A stretch of DNA of 64,000 nucleotides from Chthoniobacterales bacterium (GCA_018402585.1 JAGYIO010000003.1:328022-392021); one strand, 5' to 3'. Shown: positions 21,879 through 30,867, numbered from the stretch's first letter. Numbers and translations are program-made. The notes: generated from the sequence alone by a model not told the origin.

Positions 21879-22631
21879 TTATTCCGCTTTCGGCCCCAGC
21901 CCCGAGAAGCCCAAAGATTGAAAGGTCACCTTCCGGCGCATCCAAAGGAGCCATCCCGCTCCGCTGAGCAAAAGCAACGCGTAGGTGGAGGGCTCGGGGA
22001 TGATGGTCAGGATGCCGAGATCGTTGGGAGGGGGTGGACCTTGATAGTTGTTGTCACTGACGGAAAAAGAAGGAGTTTCGTTGAAGGGGAGCGTGATCGC
22101 GTTAACCGAGCCAGCCAGCGTCCCCCTAAATCTGAAGCCTGAAAAAATAATAGCCTCCAGACTGTCGAAGTCAGCAGTGTAGCGAAAATCGGAGGCGTTA
22201 TTACTAGGATTATACCTCAGGAGGCTAGTCAGACGGGGGGTCGGCGCATTACCCGTGAGGTCAAGCAACGAAAAGGAGACGCTTGAGAACCCCCCAGCCC
22301 CGACGTTCTCTCCGCTGGCAAACCATCGGTTGAAGGTGGCAAACGAATAAGTGCCTTGCGGCGTGATTTGGAACTGGGAGCCGGCAGGAGCCACCACGTC
22401 CAAGGTGATCGTGTCACCGGCGTTCAATCCGGTGAAATCGGCAGCCGGTAGGACGGCGTAACCCACCTTGTAAAGAATTGCGGCAGGATCTCCATAATCG
22501 AGGTCTTCCGGGGTGTAGGTGGAGGTCACGGTGTTGCTCGTGACGATGGTTATATTCAGATCAGCGGCTTGGAGACCGGAAATGAAGGTGACGACGGCGG
22601 CAAAAGCCGCGACGGAGCAGGATGTTTTCAT
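21879..22631 (-). CDS. PEP-CTERM sorting-domain protein
   Basis: This is a 250-residue exported protein with signal peptide MKTSCSVAAFAAVVTFISGLQA. The middle is beta-rich and Asn/Ser/Thr-rich without a recognised domain. The C-terminus has the sorting signal VPEP-like 'IPEPSTYALLLLSGAGWLLW' followed by MRRK. Such proteins are processed by exosortase (EpsH/XrtA) and released to the surface or exopolysaccharide. About 14 residues follow the basic cluster, longer than usual. No exosortase gene is in the window. The gene is monocistronic. Confidence 0.87.
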   Translation of the reverse strand: MKTSCSVAAFAAVVTFISGLQAADLNITIVTSNTVTSTYTPEDLDYGDPAAILYKVGYAVLPAADFTGLNAGDTITLDVVAPAGSQFQITPQGTYSFATFNRWFASGENVGAGGFSSVSFSLLDLTGNAPTPRLTSLLRYNPSNNASDFRYTADFDSLEAIIFSGFRFRGTLAGSVNAITLPFNETPSFSVSDNNYQGPPPPNDLGILTIIPEPSTYALLLLSGAGWLLWMRRKVTFQSLGFSGLGPKAE

Positions 22632-23238
22632 GGTTCGATTTGTTTGCAGCCGTGGGTCGAACCGGTGAGACCGGTGGGTTGCTGCTGTAACAAGCCCACG
22701 GCTGGGGAACCTGAAAGGAGAACAACGGGGCTACAATACTCGATCGTCCCACCCGGGCAAGTCGCAACTTAAGAACAAGAGAATTTTCACAAGAGGCGGG
22801 GGTGGCCGCGGCTCGCGAGCCCGGCCGCCCTCGGGGCCTCGGCCAGAGAGGTAATGGCCTGGTGTCTCATGACCTAAAAACGTAGTTGAAAGTTCAGGGA
22901 CATTGTTGGGGTTACTTACCTCCTCGGCCTGACTCACGCTGGTCACTCTGCGTGAAGCGAACAGTGGCTGGCTTTCAACCCCTCAATTGCTCGTTGGGGT
23001 GGACTCCGGCTCTCAACGAGGTATTACCTCCGGCCGTCTCCGCAATGCTCCGGCTCTCAACGCCTTTTCAAGGGCGACGGCATGCCGACCAGGACCCATC
23101 GCTCTACCTGTCGCGGGGAAAACATGATTGCCCCGACAACTTGGGCGAATATTCCGACCCATTCCCGCGCACGGGATCAAACTGGCCTGGGAAAAAAGGG
23201 GGGAGCACCGGCGGATTAGCCGATCGGCCGTGCAGCCG
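22632..23238. other. 607-bp gap without a credible gene
   Basis: Short frames on both strands are Arg/Pro-rich and unrecognisable. The block contains the small direct repeat 'ccggctctcaacg' (near 23008 and 23049). The promoter of the PEP-CTERM gene presumably lies just above 22631. Nothing else stands out. Confidence 0.5.
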
Positions 23239-24027
23239 CTAGGTGGAAACCACTTCCGCAAGACGCCTGATCGCCAGGGCCCGTCCCGTGGCTTCGTCCA
23301 CCTCCACCACCGCCCCGCACACCCGCACCTCACCCCCGGCCACCGGCAGCGTGGTCGGCATCCCGGTGAGAAACCGACGCAGGATCGACTCCTTGGTCCG
23401 GCCGAGGACGGAGTCCGCCGCCCCGCACATCCCGGCATCGCAAAGGAAGGCCGTGCCGCCGGGAAAAATCTGCTCGTCCGCAGTCTGCACGTGGGTGTGG
23501 GTGCCGACCACAGCGGAGACCTTGCCGTCCAAGTAACGCCCGAGGGCGATCTTTTCGCTCGTCGTCTCGGCATGGATATCTACAAAAATGACCGGCGTGG
23601 CGGCGCGCAGTTTCTCCACTTCCTCCATGGCGCGATGGAACGGGTTGTCCAAGGGCGGGTTCATGAAAGTCAACCCGCGCACATTGAGCACCGCGACCGG
23701 ACCCTTGGCCGTCTCCAAGACCACCGACCCCGCCCCCGGCGTCCCCTCCGGATAATTACACGGGCGAAGCAGGCGCGGCTCGGTCTCGATGTAAGCCGGC
23801 AGGTCTTTTTGATCCCACACATGGTCACCCGTGGTGATCACCGTGGCCCCCGACTTGAGCAGCTCGATGCACTGCTTTCCGCTGATCCCGCGACCGCCTG
23901 CGGCATTCTCCCCGTTGACGATGGTGAAATCGACCGCCAGCTCTTCCTGCAACACCTTTAGTCTCTGCTGCAGGGCTTTGCGCCCCGGCTCCCCGACCAC
24001 GTCGCCCAAAAAAAGTATCCGGATCAT
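23239..24027 (-). CDS. YmdB-family metallophosphoesterase
   Basis: The 262-residue protein matches the YmdB/TIGR00282 family: MIRILFLGDVVGEPGR (metal-binding Asp), FTIVNGENAAGGRGI (Asn/Glu), TTGDHVWDQKD (Asp-His), FVDIHAETTSEK and VVGTHTHVQTAD (His cluster). The family hydrolyses 2',3'-cyclic nucleotides in Bacillus, where it affects biofilm and RNA turnover. The ATG start matches the family; a TTG start 18 nt upstream is possible. It is divergent from the amidase gene across about 165 bp. Confidence 0.9.
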   Translation of the reverse strand: MIRILFLGDVVGEPGRKALQQRLKVLQEELAVDFTIVNGENAAGGRGISGKQCIELLKSGATVITTGDHVWDQKDLPAYIETEPRLLRPCNYPEGTPGAGSVVLETAKGPVAVLNVRGLTFMNPPLDNPFHRAMEEVEKLRAATPVIFVDIHAETTSEKIALGRYLDGKVSAVVGTHTHVQTADEQIFPGGTAFLCDAGMCGAADSVLGRTKESILRRFLTGMPTTLPVAGGEVRVCGAVVEVDEATGRALAIRRLAEVVST

Positions 24028-24192
24028 TTTGAACCACCCATACAACCACGGATTTTCCCGTTGTCACGGGAGGAAACAGTCCACCTGCCGCCTACATCCA
24101 CCCGCGGAATCCGCGTCACCCGTAGCCCCAACTCCCCCTCACGATCATTGATTTCCACCGCCCATGGACCGACATTTGGGGCTGCCAACGCC

Positions 24193-25377
24193 ATGCTCTT
24201 CGCCCGCACCGCCCTTATCCTCTTGCTTCTCGCCGCCAGTTTGGAGGCGCAAAAACTCACACCCCTTGCATCCCGACCGGACTGGTCGTCGTTGCAGAAA
24301 TTCCAAGGCACCATGACCAAGGACGAATTCACCCGCCTGCTCACCGAGGTCTACGCCCCGCGCGACGCATGGCGGGAATCCTTCACCATCGCCGAGGACC
24401 ACGCGACGGTGGTGACCACGCCCGGCCAACCGCCGTTCCGTCTCGACTTCGCTCCAGGCGCAGCGAGCGCGAGGCCCGTTCCCCGTTATTGGCGGCCGGG
24501 ACGGAGCCTCCGCGGACTGCGCATCGCCCTCGACCCTGGACACCTCGGCGGCGAGTGGGCCCGCATGGAGGAACGGTGGTTCCAAATCGGCGAGAACCAG
24601 CCCGTGATTGAAGGGAACATGGTGCTCACGGTGGCCGAGTTGCTCAAAAAGGAACTCGAGCGCCGCGGGGCCAAAGTCGTGCTCCTGCGCACAAGCAGCA
24701 AGCCCGCGACCAGCCTGCGCCCGGAAAAACTCCGGACCCAAGCCGCCGCCTCCCTCCGCGAGCGTGGCCGCCCGCTCAATCCGGCCAGCCTCAAGGCCGA
24801 AAGCGAACGCCTTTTTTACCGCACCGCGGAAATTCACGGCCGGGCGCGCCTGGTCAATCAACGCTACAAACCGGACCTTGTGCTCGCCCTCCACTTCAAC
24901 GCCGAAGCCTGGGGCAACCCCGCCCGCCCCATCCTGACCGAACTTAATCACCTGCATCTCCTGGTCAGCGGTTGTTATTCCGCGCGAGAACTCGAATACG
25001 ATGACCAGCGCTACGACCTGATGGTCAAATTGCTCAATCGGTCACATGACAAAGAGGTCAGCGTCTCCCGCGCCGTGGCGCAAGGCATGGCCCGGGCCAC
25101 CGGACTCCCGCCCTACACTTACCGGGGCGACACCGCGATCAACGTCGGCGGTTCCCCCTACATCTGGGCCCGCAATCTGCTGGCCAACCGCCTTTTTGAG
25201 TGCCCCGTGGTCTATTTGGAACCCTACGTGATGAACAACCAGGAGGTCCACGACCGCGTCCAACTCGGTGACTATCCCGGTCGCCGTAACATCAACGGCA
25301 CCCCGCGCGAAAGCATCTACCGCGAATATGTGCGCGGCGTGGTCGACGGCCTCGTGGCCTATTACGGGGAAAATTGA
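24193..25377 (+). CDS. Secreted N-acetylmuramoyl-L-alanine amidase (Amidase_3-like)
   Basis: The 394-residue product has signal peptide MLFARTALILLLLAASLEA. The catalytic domain begins at RIALDPGHLGGEWA (zinc His plus downstream Glu), continues through EGNMVLTVAELLKKELERRGAKVVLLR and LVLALHFNAEAWG (zinc His) and ends with a Glu in VVYLEPYVMNN. This is the zinc amidase fold that cleaves between MurNAc and L-Ala of peptidoglycan. A roughly 70-residue insertion separates the motifs compared with minimal amidases. The start is set at the signal peptide; the upstream open frame runs into repeat sequence. Confidence 0.83.
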   Translation: MLFARTALILLLLAASLEAQKLTPLASRPDWSSLQKFQGTMTKDEFTRLLTEVYAPRDAWRESFTIAEDHATVVTTPGQPPFRLDFAPGAASARPVPRYWRPGRSLRGLRIALDPGHLGGEWARMEERWFQIGENQPVIEGNMVLTVAELLKKELERRGAKVVLLRTSSKPATSLRPEKLRTQAAASLRERGRPLNPASLKAESERLFYRTAEIHGRARLVNQRYKPDLVLALHFNAEAWGNPARPILTELNHLHLLVSGCYSARELEYDDQRYDLMVKLLNRSHDKEVSVSRAVAQGMARATGLPPYTYRGDTAINVGGSPYIWARNLLANRLFECPVVYLEPYVMNNQEVHDRVQLGDYPGRRNINGTPRESIYREYVRGVVDGLVAYYGEN

Positions 25378-25455
25378 CCGCCGCCACCGCCGATTTTACC
25401 GATCGAAAAATCCATCCGTGCCATCCGTGATATCCGTGGTTAAAAATTCCGGCTG

Positions 25456-26253
25456 ATGAAAATCCTCGCGGTCGCGAACCAAAAAGGCGGCGTCGGCAAA
25501 ACGACCACTTCGGTCAACCTGGCCGCCGGTCTCGCCGCGCGCGGCCAACGCGTCCTCCTCGTCGACCTCGACCCCCAAGGCAATGCCACCAGCGCCGTCG
25601 CCGCCGACCTCGAAAATCCGCCCACCCTTTACGGTCCGCTCACCGGCACCTCCGACGTCCGTTCTTGCCTCACCCCGACCCGCCTGCCGAATCTCTCGCT
25701 CATCGCGGCCAACCTCGACTTGGCCGGGCTGGAAATCGAAGTGGCGCGGATGGACGACCACCTCCAGCAACTCCGCCGCGCCCTGCAACCCTTGCGCGAC
25801 GTCGACACCTTCGACTTCGCCATCCTCGATTGCCCGCCCTCGCTTGGCATCCTCATGACCAACGCCCTCGCTGCCGCCGACCAGCTTCTCGTCCCGGTGC
25901 AATGCGAATACTACGCGCTGGAAGGCCTGGGCAAACTCATGTTCGTCATGGGTCAGATCCGCGACTCCGGGGCCAACCCCTCACTCACCCTCTCCGGCCT
26001 CCTCATGACCATGTTCGACCGGCGCACCAACCTCGCCGAGGCCGTGGTCAAAGATGTCCGTTCCCACTTCGAGGAGGTGCTCTATGACACCGTCATTCCC
26101 CGCAGCGTCCGCTTGAGCGAGGCCCCCAGCTTCGGGCGCACCATTTTCGAACACGACCCGCGGGGAACCGGCGCCGAGGCCTACGGTCAACTGGCCAAAG
26201 AATTCCTCAAACGCCACGAAGCTAATCTCTCCTTCGTGAATGCCCCTCTTTAA
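25456..26253 (+). CDS. parA: ParA/Soj-type partition ATPase
   Basis: The 265-residue P-loop ATPase has the deviant Walker A KGGVGKTT, Walker A' LLVDLDPQGNAT and Walker B FAILDCPPSLG. It segregates the chromosome origin with a ParB partner, but parB is not adjacent: the next gene is pyrE. A copy of the 'ccgtgatatccgtggttaaa' repeat ends about 12 bp before the ATG, so its promoter or leader overlaps a dispersed repeat. Confidence 0.93.
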   Translation: MKILAVANQKGGVGKTTTSVNLAAGLAARGQRVLLVDLDPQGNATSAVAADLENPPTLYGPLTGTSDVRSCLTPTRLPNLSLIAANLDLAGLEIEVARMDDHLQQLRRALQPLRDVDTFDFAILDCPPSLGILMTNALAAADQLLVPVQCEYYALEGLGKLMFVMGQIRDSGANPSLTLSGLLMTMFDRRTNLAEAVVKDVRSHFEEVLYDTVIPRSVRLSEAPSFGRTIFEHDPRGTGAEAYGQLAKEFLKRHEANLSFVNAPL

Positions 26254-26269
26254 TCCTCCCCCGGTAGCG

Positions 26270-26289
26270 ACGGTCGCCGCGGCGACCGT
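26270..26289. repeat. Perfect 20-bp palindrome between parA and pyrE
   Basis: The sequence acggtcgccgcggcgaccgt is its own reverse complement. It lies 17 bp after the parA stop and 20 bp before pyrE. It belongs to the cggtc/gaccg palindrome theme seen at 30854–30874 and 49908–49924. Confidence 0.75.
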
Positions 26290-26309
26290 CCGTTAACCCA
26301 AATGCTTCC

Positions 26310-26882
26310 ATGACCCAAAACGACATTCTCGCCCTCTTCCGCCAAACCGGCGCCCTCCTCCACGGCCACTTCGTCCTCCGTTCCGGCCTGCACAGCCGCG
26401 AGTTTTTCCAATGCGCCCTCCTGCTGCGCGACACCAAGGTGGCCGAACGGGTTTGCGGCGCCCTCGCCGAGCAGCTGCGCGCCACCGAGTTTGACACCGT
26501 AATCTCCCCGGCTTTGGGTGGCATCCTGGTCGGTCAGGAAGTCGCCCGCCAACTGGGCAAGCCCCACATTTTCAGCGAAAAGAACGACACCGGTGCCCTG
26601 GTCCTCCGCCGCGGTTTCAGCATCCAGCCCGGCGAGCGTTTCGCCGTGATCGAAGATGTGGTCACCCGCGGCGGCCGCCTCATGGAGACCGTGGAGATCG
26701 TCAAAGAGCAGGGCGGAGTGGTAGTTGCCGCCGCATCCTTGGTCAACCGCTCAGGGGGCGAACTCCCCGCGATGGATTTTCCCTTCCATGGCCTCGTCGA
26801 GTTGAATCCCGCCACCTTCCGGCCCGACGCGCTGCCCCCCGACCTCGCGGCCCTTCCGGTGCTCAAACCGGGGAGCAAATAG
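26310..26882 (+). CDS. pyrE: Orotate phosphoribosyltransferase
   Basis: The 190-residue enzyme has the PRPP-binding loop FAVIEDVVTRGGRLMETVEIV and the N-terminal LRSGLHSREFFQCALLL segment. FDTVISPALGGILVGQEVARQLGKP is the expected core. It converts orotate and PRPP to OMP in pyrimidine synthesis. Confidence 0.94.
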   Translation: MTQNDILALFRQTGALLHGHFVLRSGLHSREFFQCALLLRDTKVAERVCGALAEQLRATEFDTVISPALGGILVGQEVARQLGKPHIFSEKNDTGALVLRRGFSIQPGERFAVIEDVVTRGGRLMETVEIVKEQGGVVVAAASLVNRSGGELPAMDFPFHGLVELNPATFRPDALPPDLAALPVLKPGSK

Positions 26883-27067
26883 CGCGCTTCCTCCCCCCAA
26901 GGCGAACTTTGCTGGCCCGCCGTGACCACCGAGAAAAAAACGTTCAGCCTCCTGCACCCCCGGACCAAAGGCAGTGGGGGTTTGCCTTGCGCGGAAAGTC
27001 CCCCTGACGCCCCTCGAGGCCTCTGCGCTCCGCTCGGGCCCACGCGAATTTTTTGCCGACTCTCTAA

Positions 27068-27315
27068 GCCGTATCCATGCAAAACATTCTGCCATTTCCG
27101 GCGCTGCCACAGAGGGGCGCGGGGGCTAGAGTTGACTAACTATTTGGTGAGCGAGTTGGCACGTGGCCAAGGGGCACGGGCAGCCTGCCCGCCGTGCGCG
27201 GGTCCCGCCCGTCACGATCAAACAACATCAAACAACACGGCCGAGACGGCCATGCCCCCTGGAAAAACCGAGCCAAGCCGCGCTTTTATTGTCTCTTCAA
27301 CTGCATGGATACGGC
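27068..27315. repeat. TIR-bounded repeat element, long form (array unit 1)
   Basis: This 248-bp unit is bounded by gccgtatccatgca and tgcatggatacggc. It carries the extra middle block shared with the copy at 6907–7153. It is preceded by TAA and followed by TTA. The translations across it are repeat artefacts. Confidence 0.8.
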
Positions 27316-27318
27316 TTA

Positions 27319-27984
27319 GCCGTAACCATGCAAAACATTCTGCCATTTCTGGCACGGCCACAGAGGCGCGTCTGGGCGAGAGTTGACTAACTATTTGGTG
27401 AGCGAGTTGGCACGTGGCCAAGGGGGCACGGGCGTCCCGCCCGTCACGACCCGACAACACGGCCGGGACGGCCGTGCCCCCTGGACAGACCGAGCCAAGC
27501 CGCGCTTTTATTGCGTCTTCAACTGCATGGATACGGCTAAGCCGTAACCATGCAAAATATGCTGCCATTTCTGGCACGGCAACAGAGGCGCGTCTGGGCG
27601 AGAGTTGACTAACTATTTGGTGAGCGAGTTGGCACGTGGCCAAGGGGGCACGGGCGTCCCGCCCGTCACGACCCGACAACACGGCCGGGACGGCCGTGCC
27701 CCCTGGACAGACCGAGCCAAGCCGCGCTTTTATTGCGTCTTCAACTGCATGGATACGGCTAAGCCGTAACCATGCAAAATATGCTGCCATTTCTGGCACG
27801 GCAACAGAAGCGCGTCTGGGCGAGTGTTGATTAACTATTTGGTGAGCGAGTTGGCACGTGGCCAAGGGGGCACGGGCGTCCCGCCCGTCACGACCCGACA
27901 ACACGGCCGAGACGGCCGTGCCCCCTGGACAAACCGAGCCAACCCGCGCTTTTATTGCGTCTTCAACTGCATGGTTACGGCTAA
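27319..27984. repeat. Tandem array of three 222-bp short-form TIR elements
   Basis: Units start at 27319, 27541 and 27763, each gccgtaaccatgca … tgcatggatacggc (the last reads tgcatggttacggc), and adjacent units are separated only by TAA. The period is exactly 222 bp. Each unit has an inner palindrome beginning gggggcacgggcgtcccgcc and closing near ggccgtgccccc. The three copies are nearly identical, so the amplification is recent. The spacing is too long and the unit too structured for a CRISPR array. Confidence 0.85.
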
Positions 27985-28019
27985 GGCGCGGCCCGCACAA
28001 CCACCACCATTTTGCTTTC

Positions 28020-28606
28020 CACCTTGCCGGACGACCCCCCTCATCCTCATTTGGGCGACCACCGCGACGCTCCTTGTCAGGGAATTCACCGCGCTTTTTG
28101 CGGCCGGCTTCGTCAGCCAACTCCGCTCCGGAAGCCACGTTGCCATCTTCAGGCGTCTGGCCATGCCGCGGTGCGCTCACCTCATCGTCGTCGGCCCGGG
28201 ACAAGTCGGGTTGCGCTTGGCCCAGAAATGACAGCCAATGGGCAGCGCCGTGGTCAGCATCGAGCAAAACTCGAGTGGCCGCACACGGCAAATCGCCGGC
28301 AACTGCGCCATTCTGTTCCTGATCGGGGACAGTGCTTGCAAAACCGCGGTCCCTGCGACCGGAATCAAGGGGGCCGTCACCCTAGGCGCGCCCGCCGCGA
28401 CTCCGCCCTTGCGCGTTGTGATCCGCGCCGGCAGCGACGACCCGATCGATGAAACCCGCTCCCTTTTCCAGATCGGTGCCGTGGTCGCTGTCAATGGCCT
28501 CACCGCGGCCTTCGTGCACGCCTCCCTCGAAGCAACGCCTCTCCTCTGCGGTTATGACCACACCCGCTGGCATTGTGGCGATCGAAAAATCCGGCGCCGC
28601 GGTTAG
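28020..28606 (+). pseudogene. Decayed K+ channel / TrkA-N (RCK) domain gene fragment
   Basis: One frame reads REFTALFAAGFVSQLRSGS, then PRCAHLIVVGPGQVGLRLAQK, a TGA stop, and continues in the same frame with GSAVVSIEQNSSGRTRQIAGN, CAILFLIGDSACKTAVPATG, LRVVIRA and FQIGAVVAVNGLTAAFVHASLEA. The order (membrane-proximal stretch, GxGxxG NAD-binding site, acidic strand end, GD motif, RVV segment) is that of TrkA-N/RCK domains of bacterial K+ channels. The N-terminal pore region is missing, replaced by the repeat array. A segment after the GD motif is shortened. Family assignment is from motif order only. Confidence 0.55.
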
Positions 28607-28684
28607 AACCCGGCCGCTGCAGGCCCAACGCTGCTCCCGCTGCTGAGCTTTCCGGTTATTTTTCCCCAGCCCAGAGTACCCCCC

Positions 28685-28885
28685 CTATCTCCGCATCCAT
28701 AGACCGCTGAACAAAAGCAGCACCCCGATGGCCACCGCACCGCCATTGCCGAAGTAATGCGGTGGTAAGGCGAAAATATCGTCCGGAATCAAGCCGACCA
28801 GCGCCAGCCCAAAAGCCAACACGGCCAAGACGATGAAAACATTGCCCACCAGACGCCTATGCTCGCGCAGATCAAATTCTTCCAT
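28685..28885 (-). CDS. Small two-span membrane protein of unknown function
   Basis: The 66-residue product (MEEFDLREHRRLVGNVF…) has two hydrophobic helices, IVLAVLAFGLALVGLI and AVAIGVLLLFSGLWM, and ends in RR. It is transcribed away from the rhodopsin gene, with 88 bp between the two start codons, so they share an upstream region. The frame is open further upstream, but the ATG at 28885 is preceded by GGAGGG, though very close. I do not recognise a family. Confidence 0.6.
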   Translation of the reverse strand: MEEFDLREHRRLVGNVFIVLAVLAFGLALVGLIPDDIFALPPHYFGNGGAVAIGVLLLFSGLWMRR

Positions 28886-28973
28886 CCCTCCATCCGGCCA
28901 CCCCAGCCCCGGATGATCAATCCAAAAAAAACAGATTGCCCTGCCCGCTGTAATCAGCCAGTCTGCGCCCGTT

Positions 28974-29765
28974 ATGGAAGAATCCCTGCAAATCATCGAA
29001 ACCGTCACCACGGTTTCAGCCTTAAGTCCAGGTGGGTTCGGTTTCGTTGTCAACGTGCTGAGTCTCACCATCGCCGCCATGGGGGCTGCCACCGTGTTCT
29101 TCTTTTTGTCACGTGGCTCAGTGCTCCCCAAATACCGTCCAGCCCTGATCATCTCAGGTCTCGTCACGCTCATTGCCTGCTACCACTACGTCCGCATCTT
29201 CAATAGTTGGGAAGGCGCCTACGCCAGTGGGGACATGAGTAATTTCAACGATGCTTACCGCTACGTTGACTGGCTCCTCACCGTGCCGCTGCTCCTCGTC
29301 GAGTTGGTTGCCGTGCTCGCCTTGCCCAAACTTATTACCCGCTCGCTCTTGACCCGCTTGGTCATTGCTTCCGTCTTGATGATCGGCCTCGGCTACCCGG
29401 GCGAAATCTCAGCCGATGCGGGAACCCGTTGGATGTATTGGGTGCTCAGCATGATCCCCTTCCTCTACATCCTGTATGTGCTTTGCGTTGAGCTTACCAA
29501 ATCGCTCGACCGTCAGGGCGCCTCAGCCCGCGGCCTGATCAGCGGTGCCCGCGCGCTTATTGTGGTCAGCTGGGCCTTTTATCCGATCGCCTTTGCCTTG
29601 CCGATGCTCGGCTTCGGCGAAGCCAACGCGACCAATGTCGGCATCCAAGTCGGCTACAGCATCGCGGACATCGTGTCCAAGGTCGGTCTCGGTCTCTACG
29701 TTTACTTCATCGCCCGCGCCAAGTCGTCGGAAGAAGATCCGTCGTATGCCGCGGCCTCGCACTAA
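28974..29765 (+). CDS. Proton-pumping microbial rhodopsin (proteorhodopsin/xanthorhodopsin superfamily)
   Basis: The 263-residue seven-helix protein has in helix C RYVDWLLTVPLLLVE: Arg96, Asp99 (proton acceptor), Thr103 and Glu110 (donor), the DTE motif of outward proton pumps. Leu107 sits at the tuning site where Leu means green and Gln means blue absorption in proteorhodopsins. His71 in helix B can pair with Asp99. Helix G has SIADIVSKVGLG with Asp232 and the retinal-binding Lys236. At the helix-E position where xanthorhodopsin has the Gly opening the antenna fenestration I read Trp156, so a carotenoid antenna of that kind is unlikely (alignment by memory). A strong terminator follows, making it its own transcription unit just upstream of the retinal operon. 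Confidence 0.96.
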   Translation: MEESLQIIETVTTVSALSPGGFGFVVNVLSLTIAAMGAATVFFFLSRGSVLPKYRPALIISGLVTLIACYHYVRIFNSWEGAYASGDMSNFNDAYRYVDWLLTVPLLLVELVAVLALPKLITRSLLTRLVIASVLMIGLGYPGEISADAGTRWMYWVLSMIPFLYILYVLCVELTKSLDRQGASARGLISGARALIVVSWAFYPIAFALPMLGFGEANATNVGIQVGYSIADIVSKVGLGLYVYFIARAKSSEEDPSYAAASH

Positions 29766-29786
29766 AAGCTAACGCTTCAATTCATC

Positions 29787-29822
29787 GCGGCCGGGGCCCT
29801 CATGGCCCCGGCCGCTTTTTTT
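29787..29822 (+). terminator. Strong terminator after the rhodopsin gene
   Basis: A perfect 12-bp GC stem (gcggccggggcc / ggccccggccgc) with loop CTCAT is followed by seven T. It lies 21 bp after the stop codon and 44 bp before crtE, separating opsin from carotenoid transcription. Confidence 0.93.
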
Positions 29823-29865
29823 CTTTCCCTCAGGTCTCCAAGTCTCCGCCCTCCGCCCTTTCCCC

Positions 29866-30867
29866 ATGCCTTCCCCCCGCCCGCACAAATCCGCCCGCCG
29901 CGACAACCTCGTGCTGGTCGAACAAATCCTCACCGACGCCACCCGCGCCCCCGGCCGTCTCGGCCAGGCCGCCACCTACCTTCTCGAGCGTCCGGGCAAA
30001 CGCGTCCGCGCCCGCCTCAGTCTCAACCTCGCCGAGAGCCTGCAACTTGCGCCCGAAGAAGGCATCGCCCTTGCCGCCGCGGTCGAACTCCTGCACAACG
30101 CCTCGCTCGTGCTCGACGACGTGCAAGACAATGACGAAATGCGCCGCGGCCGGGCCAGCATCTGGCGCACCTTCGGTCACAGCCAAGCGATCAACCTCGG
30201 CACTTTCCTCATCGCCCAATCCACCGCCCTCGCCGCGCGCCTGCCCGGCATCAGCCCGCTTTTCGCCGCCGCCCTGCGCGAAGCCACGGCCGGACAATCC
30301 GCCGAGCTCGATTTTCACACCGCTATTCCCACCCTCCCAGCGTACGAAACAATGGCCGAGGCGAAAACTGGCGCCCTCTTTGCCCTCCCCGCCCAATCCG
30401 TCGCCACTCTGGCCCGGCTCCCCGACGACCTCGCCGCCACGATCGGGCATTCCTTCGCCCGTCTCGGGGCCGCTTACCAAATCCAAGACGACCTCGCCGA
30501 CGCCTTTGGTCTCAAAGGCCGCGCCCGCGCCGGCCTCGATCTCCGCGAAGGCAAAGCGAACAGCCTCGTCCTCTTCCACCTCGCCCTCCGCCCCGACGAC
30601 CGCGCCGCCCTCCTCGCCTTCCTCCGCGACCCATCCGCCCGTAGTGACACCCCCCCGCTCGACGCCTGGCTGCAGCAACTCTTCACCTCCGGCGCGGTCG
30701 CCGCCGCGCAAGAGCACCTTCACCGCCTCTGCGACGAAATCACCGCGGCCGCCGCCAACCTTCCCGCCCCCGTCGCCCCGCACCTCGCCACCCTCGCCGC
30801 CGGCATCCGCGAACCCGCCATCTTCCAACGCACCGTCAATCCGACCACTTCTCGCGGCGGTCTATGA
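29866..30867 (+). CDS. crtE: Geranylgeranyl diphosphate synthase (polyprenyl synthetase)
   Basis: The 333-residue trans-prenyltransferase has the first Asp-rich motif LVLDDVQDNDEMRRG (residues about 83–97) and the second YQIQDDLADAFG (about 205–216). It makes GGPP for carotenoids; its place at the head of the crt operon supports this over other chain lengths. The last residues (SRGGL) and the stop codon are encoded by a palindromic repeat. The stop overlaps the crtI start as ATGA. Confidence 0.93.
   Translation: MPSPRPHKSARRDNLVLVEQILTDATRAPGRLGQAATYLLERPGKRVRARLSLNLAESLQLAPEEGIALAAAVELLHNASLVLDDVQDNDEMRRGRASIWRTFGHSQAINLGTFLIAQSTALAARLPGISPLFAAALREATAGQSAELDFHTAIPTLPAYETMAEAKTGALFALPAQSVATLARLPDDLAATIGHSFARLGAAYQIQDDLADAFGLKGRARAGLDLREGKANSLVLFHLALRPDDRAALLAFLRDPSARSDTPPLDAWLQQLFTSGAVAAAQEHLHRLCDEITAAAANLPAPVAPHLATLAAGIREPAIFQRTVNPTTSRGGL

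Noticed and set aside
25456..26882. parAB partition locus
   Set aside because: Only parA is present; the following gene is clearly pyrE and no ParB or parS-like cluster is visible.
27068..27984. CRISPR array
   Set aside because: The repeating unit is 222 bp with no short repeat/unique spacer alternation and no cas genes.
27218..28291. 357-codon minus-strand frame with a repeating protein motif
   Set aside because: The periodic protein is produced by the 222-bp DNA repeats, whose period is a multiple of three. There is no family similarity and it also crosses the RCK pseudogene.
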